This document shows, piece after piece, positions 7,747 through 19,002 of a stretch of DNA of 32,995 nucleotides. The notes under the pieces were generated by a model. The model worked only from the letters and a program-made list of their open reading frames with translations, was not told the origin of the DNA and searched no databases. Source of the DNA: an uncultured Methylophilaceae bacterium (GTDB lineage: Bacteria; Pseudomonadota; Gammaproteobacteria; Burkholderiales; Methylophilaceae). The position numbers and the translations under genes were made by a program. The stretch spans positions 1 to 32,995 of the forward strand of contig CAINIH010000080.1 of the NCBI GenBank assembly GCA_903849185.1, written 5' to 3'. Numbering within the stretch: position 1 is the stretch's first letter; each line of letters starts with the position of its first letter.

Positions 7747-8953
7747 TATTAAAAAAGTTGTTTTAGCTTATTCAGGTGGATTAGACACGTCTGTGATTTT
7801 GAAGTGGCTACAAGAAACCTATCAATGCGAAGTGGTTACTTTTACAGCCGACTTGGGGCAGGGTGATGAATTAGAACCTGCAAGAGAAAAAGCGAAGGCA
7901 GCGGGCGTTAAAGAAATATTTATTGAGGATTTAAAAGAAGAATTTGTGCGAGATTTTGTATTCCCTATGTTTAGAGCGAATACAATTTATGAAGGCGAGT
8001 ATTTGCTCGGCACTTCAATTGCGAGACCACTTATTGCTAAGCGCTTAATTGAGCTTGCTAAAAAAACTAACGCAGATGCTATTTCTCATGGCGCTACTGG
8101 CAAAGGCAATGATCAAGTTCGTTTTGAATTAGGTGCGTATGCACTTAATCCTGATATCAAGATTATTGCGCCATGGCGCGAGTGGGATTTACTGAGCCGA
8201 GAAAAATTACTTCAGTACGCTGAAAAAAATAATATTCCAGTTGAGATGAAACATAAAAAAGGCGGCAGTCCATATAGTATGGATGCCAACTTATTGCATA
8301 TTTCTTATGAAGGACGTCATTTAGAAAATCCCGGAGCTGCACCTGAAGAAGATATGTGGCGTTGGACTGTCAGTCCTGAAAAGGCACCAAATGAATCTGA
8401 AACTATTGAGATTCAATTCAAAAAAGGTGATCCAGTAAGTCTTAATGGCAAAGCTATGAAGGCGCATGAATTGTTAGCCGCACTTAATCAATTAGGTGGA
8501 AAGCATGGTATAGGTCGATTAGATCTTGTAGAAAATCGATATGTCGGTATGAAATCACGAGGTTGTTATGAAACACCTGGCGGTACTATTTTATTAAAAG
8601 CACATCGAGCAATTGAGTCTATTACATTAGATCGTGAAGTAGCTCATCTTAAAGATGACTTGATGCCAAGATTTGCTTCTCTAATTTACAACGGCTATTG
8701 GTGGAGCCCTGAAAGATATGCATTGCAAACTTTAATTGACCATACACAAATGAATGTCAATGGTTGGGTTAAATTGAAACTCTATAAAGGCAATGTCAGT
8801 GTAATAGGAAGAGATAGCGCTACAGACTCTCTTTTCGATACTTCAATTGCAACATTTGAAGATGATCAAGGCGCATACGATCAAAAAGATGCAGCAGGTT
8901 TTATTAAGCTCAATGCTTTAAGAATGAGAATCGCAGCAAAAATTAAAAAATAA
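7739..8953 (+). CDS. argG: Argininosuccinate synthase
   Basis: The enzyme condenses citrulline and aspartate with ATP to argininosuccinate. The 404-residue protein starts with the ATP pyrophosphatase P-loop ([10 protein letters not shown], 10-19) and holds [27 protein letters not shown] and [13 protein letters not shown], all standard for the short (type I) ArgG. The start lies inside the end of argF. argH, the last step, is not in the window. Confidence 0.97.
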   Translation: MSDIKKVVLAYSGGLDTSVILKWLQETYQCEVVTFTADLGQGDELEPAREKAKAAGVKEIFIEDLKEEFVRDFVFPMFRANTIYEGEYLLGTSIARPLIAKRLIELAKKTNADAISHGATGKGNDQVRFELGAYALNPDIKIIAPWREWDLLSREKLLQYAEKNNIPVEMKHKKGGSPYSMDANLLHISYEGRHLENPGAAPEEDMWRWTVSPEKAPNESETIEIQFKKGDPVSLNGKAMKAHELLAALNQLGGKHGIGRLDLVENRYVGMKSRGCYETPGGTILLKAHRAIESITLDREVAHLKDDLMPRFASLIYNGYWWSPERYALQTLIDHTQMNVNGWVKLKLYKGNVSVIGRDSATDSLFDTSIATFEDDQGAYDQKDAAGFIKLNALRMRIAAKIKK

Positions 8954-8964
8954 GGTGAATTTAA

Positions 8965-9276
8965 ATGGCTCAATTTGACAATGTAAGTGTAAAGAAAAAA
9001 GCAAATATTTATTTTGATGGGAAATGCGTGAGTCATACTATCCTTCTTCCAAACGGAACAAGAAGTACAATCGGTGTCATTTTTCCAAGTACATTAACTT
9101 TCAATACGCAAGCAGCTGAAATTATGGAAATTCTTGCTGGACACTGCCGTGTAAAATTACAAGGCGCTTCTGACTGGAGCGAATATAAAGAAGATCAAAA
9201 ATTTTCTGTGCCTGCAAACTCATCGTTTGAAATCGAGACAACAGAGACGCTTCACTACGTTTGTCATTTCGAATAA
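8965..9276 (+). CDS. ppnP: Pyrimidine/purine nucleoside phosphorylase
   Basis: A 103-residue single-domain cupin of the PpnP (formerly YaiE/DUF1255) family, recognised by [37 protein letters not shown] and the ending [10 protein letters not shown]. Members split a broad range of nucleosides with phosphate to free base and ribose-1-phosphate, so this is a salvage enzyme. AAGGTGA before the ATG (8951-8957) is a good ribosome binding site. It sits between the arginine and leucine clusters with no obvious functional link. Confidence 0.92.
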   Translation: MAQFDNVSVKKKANIYFDGKCVSHTILLPNGTRSTIGVIFPSTLTFNTQAAEIMEILAGHCRVKLQGASDWSEYKEDQKFSVPANSSFEIETTETLHYVCHFE

Positions 9277-9304
9277 ATATATTTATTAAGTAAGGAGATT
9301 TCAT

Positions 9305-9799
9305 ATGCCATCTTTTGATATTTCGTCCGAAGTAAATATGGCTAATTTAACTAATTCTATCGATGTCGCATCTCGAATGATTATCAATCGATACGACTTT
9401 AAAGGTACAAGTGCGAAAGTTGAATTTTCAGAAAAGGAATTAACCATTACACTTTATGGCGATTCCGATTTTCAATTAGGTCAAATTAAAGATATTTTGC
9501 TGCCTGCTATGGAAAAGAAAGAGGCTGATAGCTCTAAAAGACTTGATCCTCAAGATATTCAAACTGTATCTGGAAATAAAGTAAAGCAGGTTTTGAAATT
9601 AAAATCAGGTATTGATAGTGAGCTTGCAAAAAAAATTGTGAAATTGCTGAAAGACAGCGGACTCAAGGTTCAGTCAGCTATTCAAGGCGAAAGCGTTCGT
9701 GTGTCTGGCGCTAAAAGAGACAACTTGCAAGATGCTATAGCATTCGTTAAAAAAAGTATTACTGACTTTCCGCTTCAATTTGGAAACTTTAGAGATTAG
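9305..9799 (+). CDS. yajQ: YajQ-family nucleotide-binding protein
   Basis: The 164-residue protein matches Yaj[12 protein letters not shown] at the start, [26 protein letters not shown] and the ending [18 protein letters not shown]. YajQ has two ferredoxin-like RNP-type domains; members bind nucleotides, and in Xanthomonas and Pseudomonas relatives bind cyclic di-GMP. No cyclic di-GMP enzymes are visible in this window, so signalling here is not shown. AAGGAG at 9292-9297, seven bases before the ATG, is a near-consensus ribosome binding site. Confidence 0.94.
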   Translation: MPSFDISSEVNMANLTNSIDVASRMIINRYDFKGTSAKVEFSEKELTITLYGDSDFQLGQIKDILLPAMEKKEADSSKRLDPQDIQTVSGNKVKQVLKLKSGIDSELAKKIVKLLKDSGLKVQSAIQGESVRVSGAKRDNLQDAIAFVKKSITDFPLQFGNFRD

Positions 9800-9807
9800 T
9801 TAAGCGC

Positions 9808-11211
9808 ATGCAAGCTAAAACACTTTATGAAAAATTATTTGAGAGCCATATTGTTAGAGAAGAAGATGGCACTTATCTCATATACATTGATCGTCACCTT
9901 GTTCATGAAGTCACAAGCCCGCAAGCATTCGAAGGCCTAAGAATTAATCATAGGCCTGTATGGAGAAATAAATCCATCCTTGCAGTGCCTGATCATAACG
10001 TTCCGACAACCGATCGATCCCTTGGTATTTCTGATCCGATTTCAAAAATTCAAGTTGAAACGCTCGATGAAAATTGTAAGCATTTTGGATTGACTCAATT
10101 TCCCATGAATGACAGTCGTCAAGGTATTGTTCATGTGATTGGACCAGAGCAAGGTAGCACCTTACCAGGCATGACGATTGTATGTGGTGACTCACATACA
10201 AGTACGCATGGAGCATTTGGTGCGCTTGCGATGGGTATCGGCACTTCTGAAGTCGAGCATGTATTAGCTACACAATGCTTGATCTTAAAAAAATTTAAAA
10301 CAATGGAAGTGCGTGTAGAGGGAAAATTAAATAAAGGTATTACTGCAAAAGATATTGCTTTGGCCTTGATTGGAAAAATTGGAACAGCAGGTGGCACTGG
10401 TTATGCGATTGAATTTACCGGTGAATCTATTCGCTCCCTTTCCATGGAAGGCAGAATGACACTTTGTAATATGGCGATCGAAGCTGGCGCTAGAGCGGGC
10501 ATGGTAGCAGTAGATGATGTCACGATGTCTTATGTTGAAAATAGACCTTTTTCACCGAAAGGTGAAGCGCTTGAAAAAGCAAAAGCTTATTGGAAAACTT
10601 TACATAGCGATAAAGATGCAAAATTCGATAAAGTAGTTATGCTCAATGGAAGTGAAATCCTTCCACAAGTGACTTGGGGAACTTCTCCTGAAATGGTTGT
10701 AAGTATAGAAGGTATGACACCAGATCCAAAAAATGAAAACGATCCTTCAAAAAGAAAAAGTATTGAAGATGCGCTCACTTATATGGGTCTCGAACCCAAT
10801 CTTCCAATCAATCAAATTAAAATTGATAAAATTTTTATTGGGTCATGTACTAATTCACGCATTGAAGATTTGCGAGAAGCTGCCAACGTTCTTAAAGGGA
10901 AAAAAATTGCTCAAAACATTAAGTTGGCGCTAGCAGTTCCTGGATCAGGCCTTGTAAAACTTCAAGCTGAAAAAGAAGGTTTGGATCAAATCTTCATAGA
11001 AGCAGGCTTCGAATGGAGGGAGCCTGGCTGCTCCATGTGTTTAGCGATGAATGCTGACAGATTAAATCCAGGTGAGCGTTGCGCATCAACTTCAAATAGA
11101 AATTTTGAGGGCCGACAAGGTCAAGGTGGTAGAACACATCTTGTTAGTCCATCTATGGCAGCGGCAGCTGGTATACATGGCCATTTTGTAGACATAAGAT
11201 CTTTAAATTAA
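9808..11211 (+). CDS. leuC: 3-Isopropylmalate dehydratase large subunit
   Basis: With LeuD it isomerises 2-isopropylmalate to 3-isopropylmalate in leucine synthesis. The 467-residue subunit carries the [4Fe-4S] ligands C347 ([13 protein letters not shown]), C408 and C411 (GCSMCLAMN), and [20 protein letters not shown] (126-145) for the active site. The length and the adjoining leuD and leuB distinguish it from homoaconitase or aconitase. The gene begins eight bases after yajQ with no leader peptide or attenuator visible, so leucine-dependent attenuation is not indicated. Confidence 0.97.
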   Translation: MQAKTLYEKLFESHIVREEDGTYLIYIDRHLVHEVTSPQAFEGLRINHRPVWRNKSILAVPDHNVPTTDRSLGISDPISKIQVETLDENCKHFGLTQFPMNDSRQGIVHVIGPEQGSTLPGMTIVCGDSHTSTHGAFGALAMGIGTSEVEHVLATQCLILKKFKTMEVRVEGKLNKGITAKDIALALIGKIGTAGGTGYAIEFTGESIRSLSMEGRMTLCNMAIEAGARAGMVAVDDVTMSYVENRPFSPKGEALEKAKAYWKTLHSDKDAKFDKVVMLNGSEILPQVTWGTSPEMVVSIEGMTPDPKNENDPSKRKSIEDALTYMGLEPNLPINQIKIDKIFIGSCTNSRIEDLREAANVLKGKKIAQNIKLALAVPGSGLVKLQAEKEGLDQIFIEAGFEWREPGCSMCLAMNADRLNPGERCASTSNRNFEGRQGQGGRTHLVSPSMAAAAGIHGHFVDIRSLN

Positions 11212-11214
11212 TTT

Positions 11215-11850
11215 ATGAATCCATTTATTACTCATACTGGTATTGTCGCCCCTCTTGATCGTGCGAATGTAGATACGGATGCAATTATTCCGAAACAATT
11301 TCTGAAGTCGATTAAGAAAACAGGTTTTGGTCCTCATCTGTTTGATGAGTGGCGATATCTTGATCACGGTGAGCCAGGCATGGATTTGACTCAAAGAAAA
11401 AAAAATCCGGAATTTGTTTTAAATCAGACCCAATATGAAAAGGCATCTATTTTGATTGCGCGAGAGAATTTTGGTTGTGGTTCAAGTCGAGAACATGCGC
11501 CATGGGCAATCGAAGACTTTGGGTTTAGGGCAATTTTAGCGCCTAGCTTTGCTGATATTTTCTTTAGTAATTGTTTTAAAAATGGTTTGTTACCCATCGT
11601 ATTGCCAAATGAAACAATCGATCTTTTATTTAAATCTATTTATGCAAATAAAGGTTATGCATTAACAATTGATTTAGAAAATCAATTTGTTGTGCTGCCT
11701 TCAAATGAAAAAATAAGTTTTCAAGTGGATGCATTTAGAAAGCATTGTTTAATACATGGATTAGATGATATTGGATTAACAATGCGGCATAGTGAGAGCA
11801 TTAAAGCATTTGAGCAAGATTATTACCAAAAAAATTCATGGCTACTTTAA
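11215..11850 (+). CDS. leuD: 3-Isopropylmalate dehydratase small subunit
   Basis: This 211-residue swivel-domain partner of LeuC shows [19 protein letters not shown] near the N-terminus and [15 protein letters not shown], the substrate-specificity loop. It starts three bases after the leuC stop, consistent with equal production of the two subunits. No anomaly seen. Confidence 0.97.
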   Translation: MNPFITHTGIVAPLDRANVDTDAIIPKQFLKSIKKTGFGPHLFDEWRYLDHGEPGMDLTQRKKNPEFVLNQTQYEKASILIARENFGCGSSREHAPWAIEDFGFRAILAPSFADIFFSNCFKNGLLPIVLPNETIDLLFKSIYANKGYALTIDLENQFVVLPSNEKISFQVDAFRKHCLIHGLDDIGLTMRHSESIKAFEQDYYQKNSWLL

Positions 11851-11873
11851 ATTAGAAAGATTTTTTAAATAAA

Positions 11874-12932
11874 ATGAAAATTGCAATATTACCTGGCGAT
11901 GGCATTGGCCCTGAGATTACAAAACAAGCGGTTGATGTATTAAAAGCGCTTAATGTAGGTGCAGAATTAGTGGAAGCGCCGATTGGTGGTGCTGGCTATG
12001 AAAAATTTGGCGACCCACTCCCTGATTCAACACTTGATTTAGCAATTAAATCTGATGCAGTTCTTTTGGGCGCTGTTGGCGACTGGAAATATGACACACT
12101 CCCTAGAGATAAAAGACCTGAGCGTGGATTACTTCGCATCAGAAAAGAACTTAACTTATTTGCTAATTTAAGACCTGCAATTTTATATCCCGAACTCGTC
12201 GGAGCTTCTACACTTAAAGCCGAGATTGTTTCTAATCTCGATATTATGATTGTAAGAGAACTGACAGGTGATATTTATTTTGGTCAGCCTCGTGGTATTC
12301 ATACAAATGAAAAAGGAGAGCGTGAAGGCTTCAATACGATGCGATATTCAGAATCTGAAATTAAACGCATCGCTCATGTTGCATTTCAGATCGCAATGAA
12401 ACGATCAAAAAAGCTATGTTCAGTAGACAAAGCAAATGTTTTGGAAACCACAGAATTGTGGCGTCAGATTATGATCGATCTTTCAAAAGAATATCCTGAA
12501 GTTGAGCTGACACATATGTATGTTGATAATGCAGCGATGCAGCTTATTAAAAATCCAAAACAATTTGATGTATTGGTGACGGGAAATATTTTTGGTGACA
12601 TTTTGTCTGATGAAGCTTCGATGTTAACAGGCTCAATCGGCATGCTTCCATCTGCATCACTTGATAGTAACAATAAGGGTATGTATGAACCTAGTCATGG
12701 TTCAGCGCCTGATATCGCAGGAAAAAATATTGCGAATCCACTTGCGACCATTTTATCTTTAGCCATGATGTTTAGATATACATTCAATGACGAAAAAAAT
12801 GCAAATAAAATTGAGACAGCCGTTAAAAAAGCATTGAGCCAAGGCTTCCGAACAGCAGATATTTATTCTGCTGGAGATAAAAAAGTAAGTTGTAGTGAAA
12901 TGGGTGAAGCAGTGATTGCATCACTTAATTAA
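11874..12932 (+). CDS. leuB: 3-Isopropylmalate dehydrogenase
   Basis: The NAD-dependent enzyme oxidises and decarboxylates 3-isopropylmalate to 2-ketoisocaproate. The 352-residue protein begins [15 protein letters not shown] and contains [34 protein letters not shown] and [18 protein letters not shown], the standard decarboxylating dehydrogenase motifs. The R-x4-LFANLRP loop and leu context separate it from isocitrate and tartrate dehydrogenases. It ends the leucine block; leuA is elsewhere. Confidence 0.97.
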   Translation: MKIAILPGDGIGPEITKQAVDVLKALNVGAELVEAPIGGAGYEKFGDPLPDSTLDLAIKSDAVLLGAVGDWKYDTLPRDKRPERGLLRIRKELNLFANLRPAILYPELVGASTLKAEIVSNLDIMIVRELTGDIYFGQPRGIHTNEKGEREGFNTMRYSESEIKRIAHVAFQIAMKRSKKLCSVDKANVLETTELWRQIMIDLSKEYPEVELTHMYVDNAAMQLIKNPKQFDVLVTGNIFGDILSDEASMLTGSIGMLPSASLDSNNKGMYEPSHGSAPDIAGKNIANPLATILSLAMMFRYTFNDEKNANKIETAVKKALSQGFRTADIYSAGDKKVSCSEMGEAVIASLN

Positions 12933-12951
12933 TTAAAGAATAGGATATTTA

Positions 12952-14070
12952 ATGATTCGAGTGGGTTTTGTTGGCTGGAGAGGTATGGTGGGTTCAGTCC
13001 TTATGCAGAGAATGCAAGAGGAGCATGATTTTAAAGAGTTCGACTCAACTTTCTTCTCAACTTCTCAAACAGGGAATGCAGCACCATCTTTTTCTGGAAG
13101 TGATAGCACATTAAAAGATGCACATGACATTAAAGAGTTAGCAACCATGGACATTATTCTTTCATGTCAAGGTGGCGACTATACATCAGATATATATCCA
13201 AAATTAAGAGATTCGGGATGGCAGGGTCATTGGATCGATGCTGCATCTTCATTGAGAATGAAAAAAGATGCAGTAATTATTTTGGATCCATTGAATGGCG
13301 ACCTTATTGAAACTGCATTTAAAAAAGGCAATAAAAATTGGATTGGTGGTAACTGCACTGTATCACTCATGCTATTAGCACTCGACGGACTTTTTAAGAA
13401 AGATCTCGTTGAATGGGTTTCATCAATGACTTATCAAGCAGCTAGCGGCGCTGGAGCTCAGAATATGAGAGAGCTTATTTCTCAAATGGGCGTTGTTTAC
13501 AATCACGCAAAAGACTTAATTGAAGATCCTAAAACATCGATTTTAGATATTGATCGAAATGTTTCGTCTACGCTTAAATCTCAGGATTTTCCGATCGATA
13601 ACTTTGGCGTGCCTTTAGCAGGCAGTCTAATACCTTGGATTGATAAAGATCTAAATAATGGCCAAAGCAAAGAAGAATGGAAGGGCTCAGCTGAAACTAA
13701 TAAGATTCTCGGAAAAGAAAATAATCCTATTATCATAGAAGGATTATGTGTTCGTATCGGTGCAATGCGCTGCCACAGTCAGGCTTTAACAATTAAGTTA
13801 AAAAAGAATATTGCTTTAGAGGAAATTAATGAAACGATAAGCAATGCAAATGCATGGGTTAAATTTATACCGAATGAACGTGAAATCTCAATGAAAGAAT
13901 TAAGTCCAGCAGCAGTTTCAGGCAAGCTTTCTATTCCTGTCGGTAGAATTCGAAAACTTAATATGGGACCTGAATACATTTCAGCTTTCACAGTGGGAGA
14001 TCAATTGCTCTGGGGCGCTGCAGAACCGCTTAGACGTGTTTTAAGAATACTTATTAAATCTATTAAATGA
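12952..14070 (+). CDS. asd: Aspartate-semialdehyde dehydrogenase
   Basis: It reduces aspartyl phosphate to aspartate semialdehyde with NADPH, the branch point for lysine/diaminopimelate, threonine and methionine. The 372-residue protein has the Gram-negative Asd form: [17 protein letters not shown] (5-21) for NADP and the catalytic C135 in [14 protein letters not shown] in AATAGGATATTTA before the ATG serves as ribosome binding site. Its stop overlaps the fimV start as ATGA. Confidence 0.96.
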   Translation: MIRVGFVGWRGMVGSVLMQRMQEEHDFKEFDSTFFSTSQTGNAAPSFSGSDSTLKDAHDIKELATMDIILSCQGGDYTSDIYPKLRDSGWQGHWIDAASSLRMKKDAVIILDPLNGDLIETAFKKGNKNWIGGNCTVSLMLLALDGLFKKDLVEWVSSMTYQAASGAGAQNMRELISQMGVVYNHAKDLIEDPKTSILDIDRNVSSTLKSQDFPIDNFGVPLAGSLIPWIDKDLNNGQSKEEWKGSAETNKILGKENNPIIIEGLCVRIGAMRCHSQALTIKLKKNIALEEINETISNANAWVKFIPNEREISMKELSPAAVSGKLSIPVGRIRKLNMGPEYISAFTVGDQLLWGAAEPLRRVLRILIKSIK

Positions 14071-15683
14071 CATTTATGAATCAACAAATTAAAAAATTAT
14101 TTTTATTATTCGCACTCTTATTCCCACTGATGGGTCATGCGTTGCAATTAGGCAAAATTGTAGTGACATCATCACAAGGACAGCCATTAAACGCCGAAAT
14201 TGAATTGATGCTGACGCCAGGAGAGGATACATCAAAACTTCAAACATCTTTAGCTTCAAAAGAGAACTATGAATCGCAAGGTATTGAGCGACTCGCCATT
14301 CACAACAATATCTCTGTTGAATTACAAAAAAATGAAAAAGGGTTTACTGTTCTAAAATTGAAAAGTATTCAGCCTGTACCAGACCCATTTTTAGATTTAC
14401 TTATTCAAGTAGATTCTGCTAAAGGAAGAAATTACCGTGAATATACAGTACTTCTCGATCCACCAGAAACGCCTATAATTCAGCAAGAAAAAATTGTCGC
14501 TGTCGATAAGACAGAGCCACTTCCTGTGAGCGAAAAAAAGGAAGTGAGGGAGAGTGTCGATAAAAATAAAGTTGCTCTCGAAAAAGACACTAAAAATAAT
14601 CTTAAATCTTTAGATAAAAATAAATCATCTGATCTATCTTCAAAATCGATTACGGTTAAACCTACAGATACTATTTATAAAATTGCCCGTGAAAATAAAA
14701 TACCTGGCATTACCACTGAGCAGATGGTGATAGGTATTTTCAATCTTAATGAACTGGCTTTTACGAACAAAAATATTAATGGTTTAGAAGTTGGACAAAA
14801 GATTGTTTTGCCGGCAAAAGATGATTTTATGAATTTAAGTCATGCTAAAGCAATGGCTGAAATTAAAATTCAATCCGCACAATGGAATAAATTTAGTACA
14901 AAAGCTGCAGCAGCTGTTGCAGATAGCCCTAAAATAAGTACTCCCAAATCTGAAACACCATCCACACCAGCTACTGTTATTCAGACTCAATCAGCTTCAC
15001 CAGCACCTCGTATTAAATTGACAGGGGATACTTTAGGTAATGATAAGAATAGTAAAGAAGTTGTTCAAAAGGAAATTAATCAAATTAATGATGATAAAAC
15101 AGCATTAGAAAAAAATATTAAAGATGCTGAGCAAAAAATTGCCCTTTTAGAAAAAGAACTTGCAGATGCTAAAAAAATATTAGCTGTATCTAATCAAGCT
15201 TTATTTGAGCTTCAAGAAAAATCAAAGCAAGTTAATCAAACTAAAGACTCAGCTAGCAAAGCTCCAGTGGTTGAATCCAAACCAGATTTAAATTCACTGA
15301 TAAATAAATCTAACGATGTTGATGTCAATAAAAATGAGACTTCACCGCCTGCAGACAATTCTTTTAAATCCTCCATCTCAGATGGACCTATCGACGAAAA
15401 AGCAAATGCACAACTGGCTTCAGATAAGGAGGCTTCAACTGTCTCATCATCTAGTGGGTTATTTATCTTTCTAGGTGTTCTTTTTGCAATTTTAATTATG
15501 CTTTTTGTTCTTAAAACTAGAAGACAGCAAGAACAAAAGGAACTTATTGACTCTATGAATAAGGGTGAAGATAAACCTGAAGTCTCATCAATTAAAGAAG
15601 AGGGTGTAATAGAAGATATTGATTTATCAGGTATTGAAATTAATTTATCGGATAAAGATCAAAAGTCCACTCATCTTGATTAG
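14067..15683 (+). CDS. fimV: Short FimV-like LysM membrane protein
   Basis: This is a 538-residue envelope protein: signal sequence (1-~25, ending MGHA), the FimV N-terminal domain beginning [20 protein letters not shown], a LysM peptidoglycan-binding domain (about 190-250), a low-complexity stretch, a coiled coil (about 335-395), one transmembrane helix (about 464-485) and a short acidic cytoplasmic tail ([14 protein letters not shown]). FimV in Pseudomonas is much longer, carries a cytoplasmic TPR domain and organises the polar type IV pilus secretin. The TPR part is missing here, apparently a natural short form since the reading frame is intact. Its place after asd is standard in betaproteobacteria. 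The ATG at 14067 overlaps asd; ATG 14076 is an alternative. Confidence 0.83.
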   Translation: MTFMNQQIKKLFLLFALLFPLMGHALQLGKIVVTSSQGQPLNAEIELMLTPGEDTSKLQTSLASKENYESQGIERLAIHNNISVELQKNEKGFTVLKLKSIQPVPDPFLDLLIQVDSAKGRNYREYTVLLDPPETPIIQQEKIVAVDKTEPLPVSEKKEVRESVDKNKVALEKDTKNNLKSLDKNKSSDLSSKSITVKPTDTIYKIARENKIPGITTEQMVIGIFNLNELAFTNKNINGLEVGQKIVLPAKDDFMNLSHAKAMAEIKIQSAQWNKFSTKAAAAVADSPKISTPKSETPSTPATVIQTQSASPAPRIKLTGDTLGNDKNSKEVVQKEINQINDDKTALEKNIKDAEQKIALLEKELADAKKILAVSNQALFELQEKSKQVNQTKDSASKAPVVESKPDLNSLINKSNDVDVNKNETSPPADNSFKSSISDGPIDEKANAQLASDKEASTVSSSSGLFIFLGVLFAILIMLFVLKTRRQQEQKELIDSMNKGEDKPEVSSIKEEGVIEDIDLSGIEINLSDKDQKSTHLD

Positions 15684-15699
15684 ACAATTGAGCGATTAA

Positions 15700-16329
15700 A
15701 TGATCGTGCATGCATTAGTTAAATTAGTAGGGGTTATGTGTGCTTTATTGTTGATCAATAAATACAATTTTCATTTTAATCTTTTATTGCTTTTTTTTAT
15801 CTTAACCACTTCTTTTTTTATAAAACTCTCAATTCCTAAGCTTATTTTTAGACTAAAGTTTTTTCTCATTATTACTTTTTTGCTTTATGTGTTTAATACG
15901 CCGGGTGAATATATAGTTGTTTGGCCTTATTTTTCACCTTCCTATGAAGGTCTTGTATTAGGTGTCACTCAAATTATGCGCCTCATTAATTCGGTCGCTA
16001 TTATTACTATGATGATCTCTCTCATGAGTTACCAGACGTTAATTGAAACTTTCTATCTAATTTTTAAGCCATTAAAGCCACTTGGTATAGATGCAAAAAG
16101 TTTTGCTGTTCGTCTTTATTTAACCATGGAATATGTGAAAACTTTCCAATCAAAACGTAGATTGCGTTTTAATTTTAATGATTTATCTTCATTACTTTTA
16201 TATTCAAGCAATAAAGCTCATAGGAAACATACTTATATTGAAATTAAAGAGGAAAGAATTGATAGTTCATCTTTGCTTATGATTTTTGTAATGGTATCCA
16301 CCACCTTTCTTTTTATTTTTTACTTATAA
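15700..16329 (+). CDS. CbiQ/EcfT-like integral membrane protein
   Basis: A 209-residue hydrophobic protein with helices near 3-20, 25-46, 50-68, 90-115 and 190-208, and a charged cytoplasmic stretch between about 150 and 185. The middle part (GVTQIMRLINSVAIITMMIS, then a helix through FKPLKPLGIDAKSFAVRLY) resembles the T component of energy-coupling-factor transporters (CbiQ/EcfT). No ATPase or S component is adjacent, so it is an orphan. The gene lies between fimV and truA. Family membership is my reading of pattern and topology and could be wrong; treat it as a membrane protein of unknown function if a profile search fails. Confidence 0.55.
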   Translation: MIVHALVKLVGVMCALLLINKYNFHFNLLLLFFILTTSFFIKLSIPKLIFRLKFFLIITFLLYVFNTPGEYIVVWPYFSPSYEGLVLGVTQIMRLINSVAIITMMISLMSYQTLIETFYLIFKPLKPLGIDAKSFAVRLYLTMEYVKTFQSKRRLRFNFNDLSSLLLYSSNKAHRKHTYIEIKEERIDSSSLLMIFVMVSTTFLFIFYL

Positions 16330-16335
16330 GCCTTT

Positions 16336-17142
16336 ATGAAAATTGCTTTGTGTATTGAATATGATGGTTCTAATTATTCTGGCTGGCAAAAGCAGAATGA
16401 TGTAGATTCTATTCAAGGTGAAATTGAAAAAGCGCTGGAAAGTATTGCCTTAGAAAAATTAGACACTTATGCATCAGGCCGCACTGATACAGGAGTTCAT
16501 GCGCTTATTCAGATTATTCATTTTGAAACTGAAATTGAAAGACCTTTGACAGCTTGGGTGCGAGGCGTCAATGCTTTCTTGCCATTATTCATTCGAGTGT
16601 TATGGGCGCAAGAAGTCGATGATACATTTCATGCCCGTTATTCAGCGACCCAACGCCATTATGAATATTTAGTTTATAACGCTTCTTTTCCATCTGCTTT
16701 ATGGGCTAATAAAGCAGGGTGGATTCACGATGAGCTTGATTTTAATAAGATGAAAGAGGCTCTTCAATATTTTGAAGGTGAGCATGATTTTAGTGCATTC
16801 CGATCTTCAGAATGCCAAGCTAAAAGTCCTGTGAGAACGATCACTCACACCTCAATTGAAAATTACTATCCGTTTTATCTCTTTAAGTTTTCAGCAAATG
16901 GTTTTTTACACCATCAAATAAGAAATATGATGGGAGCTATTCTCTATATTGGCAAAGGTAATTACCCAAGTGAATATATTAAAGAGCTTTTGTTATCAAA
17001 AGACAGAACAAAATCACCTCCTACATTTTCTCCTCATGGTCTTTATTTGTCTGGTGTTGATTATGATGCGCGCTATGCATTTCCTTTTATGCATCGAACC
17101 GTCAATATTTTTGACAATAATCATTTAAGCCAAGATCGTTAA
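16336..17142 (+). CDS. truA: tRNA pseudouridine(38-40) synthase
   Basis: TruA isomerises uridines 38-40 in the anticodon stem of many tRNAs. The 268-residue protein begins MKIALCIEYDGSNYSGWQKQ and has the catalytic aspartate D51 in ASGRTDTGVHAL, plus HHQIRNMMGAI near the C-terminus. Length is normal. The ATG comes six bases after the preceding stop, without a clear ribosome binding site. Confidence 0.96.
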   Translation: MKIALCIEYDGSNYSGWQKQNDVDSIQGEIEKALESIALEKLDTYASGRTDTGVHALIQIIHFETEIERPLTAWVRGVNAFLPLFIRVLWAQEVDDTFHARYSATQRHYEYLVYNASFPSALWANKAGWIHDELDFNKMKEALQYFEGEHDFSAFRSSECQAKSPVRTITHTSIENYYPFYLFKFSANGFLHHQIRNMMGAILYIGKGNYPSEYIKELLLSKDRTKSPPTFSPHGLYLSGVDYDARYAFPFMHRTVNIFDNNHLSQDR

Positions 17143-17182
17143 TCCTTATAATGACTATCTTTCATCTCGAATTGATTTCACA

Positions 17183-17806
17183 TTGAGAACACGTACTAAA
17201 ATTTGTGGCATTACGCGCTTAGAAGATGCAAAAGCAGCTATCCATGCAGGATGTGATGCGCTTGGTTTTGTCTTTTATAAAGAAAGCCCACGTTATATTC
17301 CTTTAGATGCATTTAAAGGCCTCGCTAAAGAGCTCCCGCCATTTGTAACTAAAGTAGGCCTTTTTGTGAATGCGGATCCTGTTTATATTACAGAAGCTAT
17401 TCAATTAGGATTGGTAAATGTTTTGCAGTTTCATGGCGATGAAACCCCTGATTTCTGTAGGCAATTCAAATTTCCTTATATCAAAGCCGTTGCGGTTTCG
17501 TCTTCTGTAGATTTGTTACAATATGAGAAGGATTTTTATGATGCAGAAGCTCTATTGCTTGACGCTTCTCATGAATATCTCAAGGGTGGCACAGGGCAAA
17601 CATTTGATTGGAATTTAATTCCACTTTCGCTTTCCAAGCCTATTGTATTAGCAGGCGGCCTTAATGTAGATAATGTGAAAGAAGCCATAAAAAAAGTGAA
17701 GCCTTACGCAGTCGATGTGAGTGGCGGTGTTGAAGAATCAAAAGGCATTAAAAATTCTCTTAAAATTCAAGCATTTATAAAGGAAACTCAAGATGCAGCC
17801 GTATGA
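17183..17806 (+). CDS. trpF: Phosphoribosylanthranilate isomerase
   Basis: It carries out the Amadori rearrangement of phosphoribosylanthranilate in tryptophan synthesis. The 207-residue TIM barrel shows [12 protein letters not shown] with the catalytic Cys near residue 8, [40 protein letters not shown] and [11 protein letters not shown]. The start must be the TTG at 17183, giving MRTRTKICG; no in-frame ATG lies upstream before a mismatch with the family start, and the ATG at 17151 is in another frame. It overlaps trpB by 14 bases, so expression is coupled. Confidence 0.93.
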   Translation: MRTRTKICGITRLEDAKAAIHAGCDALGFVFYKESPRYIPLDAFKGLAKELPPFVTKVGLFVNADPVYITEAIQLGLVNVLQFHGDETPDFCRQFKFPYIKAVAVSSSVDLLQYEKDFYDAEALLLDASHEYLKGGTGQTFDWNLIPLSLSKPIVLAGGLNVDNVKEAIKKVKPYAVDVSGGVEESKGIKNSLKIQAFIKETQDAAV

Positions 17807-18995
17807 TATGCCAGATGAAAAAGGCCATTTTGGTCAATTTGGCGGTGTATTTGTCGCAGAAACTTTGATTGAAGCGCTCGATGAATTAAGGGTTATGTAT
17901 GAAAAATATCGTCATGACCCCGATTTTCTTGCTGAACTTCATTATGACTTAAAGCATTTTGTGGGTCGTCCAAGCCCTATTTATCACGCTAAAAGATGGT
18001 CTGATCGAGTAGGTGGAGCTCAAATTTATTTGAAGCGGGAAGACTTAAATCACACAGGCGCTCACAAAGTCAACAATACTGTAGGCCAGGCTTTGCTCGC
18101 GAAACGTATGGGTAAGCCACGCATCATAGCCGAGACGGGAGCAGGGCAACATGGGGTTGCAACAGCGACTATTTCAGCACGTTTAGGTCTTGAGTGTGTG
18201 GTTTATATGGGAGCCGAAGATGTCAAAAGACAAGCGCCTAATGTATACCGTATGAAACTTCTTGGTGCTACGGTTGTGCCTGTAGAAAGCGGCTCTAAAA
18301 CTCTAAAAGATGCGCTTAATGAAGCGATGAGAGATTGGGTCACTAACATCTCTACTACCTTTTACATCATTGGTACTGTGGCAGGACCTCACCCTTATCC
18401 TATGATGGTGCGTGATTTTAATTCTGTCGTAGGTGTTGAATGCAAAACGCAAATGAATGAAATGCTTGGCCGGCAACCCAATGCAGTGGTCGCATGTGTA
18501 GGTGGCGGTTCTAATGCGATGGGTATTTTTTATCCCTATATCGATTTACGCGAAGTTCGTTTGATTGGTGTGGAAGCTGCAGGGCATGGTATCGAAACAG
18601 GGAAGCACGCAGCACCGTTAACTGCCAATAGTCCTATAGGTGTATTGCATGGCAATCGAACTTACTTAATGCAAAATGAAGAAGGTCAAATTATTGAAAC
18701 ACATTCAATTTCAGCAGGCTTAGATTATCCGGGCGTTGGCCCTGAGCATGCTTGGTTAAAAGATATTAAGCGCGCTGAATATGTTGCTGTTACAGATACA
18801 GAGGCTTTAGATGCTTTTCATAGTTTATGTCTTACCGAAGGTATTATTCCAGCTCTCGAAACTAGCCATGCTTTAGCTTATGCAGAGAAGCTTGCAAAAA
18901 CTATGAAGCCTGACCAAGTTATTCTTGTTAATTTATCAGGCCGCGGGGATAAAGATATCAACACTGTGGCTAAAATTTCAAATATCAATTTATAA
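17793..18995 (+). CDS. trpB: Tryptophan synthase beta chain
   Basis: The PLP-dependent beta subunit joins indole and serine to tryptophan. The 400-residue protein contains [14 protein letters not shown], the PLP lysine K92 in [23 protein letters not shown], the phosphate-binding GGGSNAMG and LSGRGDKDI near the end. It is a standard TrpB1. The start lies within the last 14 bases of trpF. trpA follows seven bases later. Confidence 0.97.
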   Translation: MQPYDMPDEKGHFGQFGGVFVAETLIEALDELRVMYEKYRHDPDFLAELHYDLKHFVGRPSPIYHAKRWSDRVGGAQIYLKREDLNHTGAHKVNNTVGQALLAKRMGKPRIIAETGAGQHGVATATISARLGLECVVYMGAEDVKRQAPNVYRMKLLGATVVPVESGSKTLKDALNEAMRDWVTNISTTFYIIGTVAGPHPYPMMVRDFNSVVGVECKTQMNEMLGRQPNAVVACVGGGSNAMGIFYPYIDLREVRLIGVEAAGHGIETGKHAAPLTANSPIGVLHGNRTYLMQNEEGQIIETHSISAGLDYPGVGPEHAWLKDIKRAEYVAVTDTEALDAFHSLCLTEGIIPALETSHALAYAEKLAKTMKPDQVILVNLSGRGDKDINTVAKISNINL

Positions 18996-19002
18996 AATTT
19001 AT

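Noticed and set aside
9277-9304. Leader peptide or attenuator ahead of the yajQ/leuC or trp genes
   Set aside because: The gaps are too short and hold no codon runs for leucine or tryptophan and no terminator/antiterminator pair.
18925-19002. Upstream extension of trpA into trpB
   Set aside because: The added residues overlap the end of trpB and do not match TrpA, whose start is at MSRIANTF.
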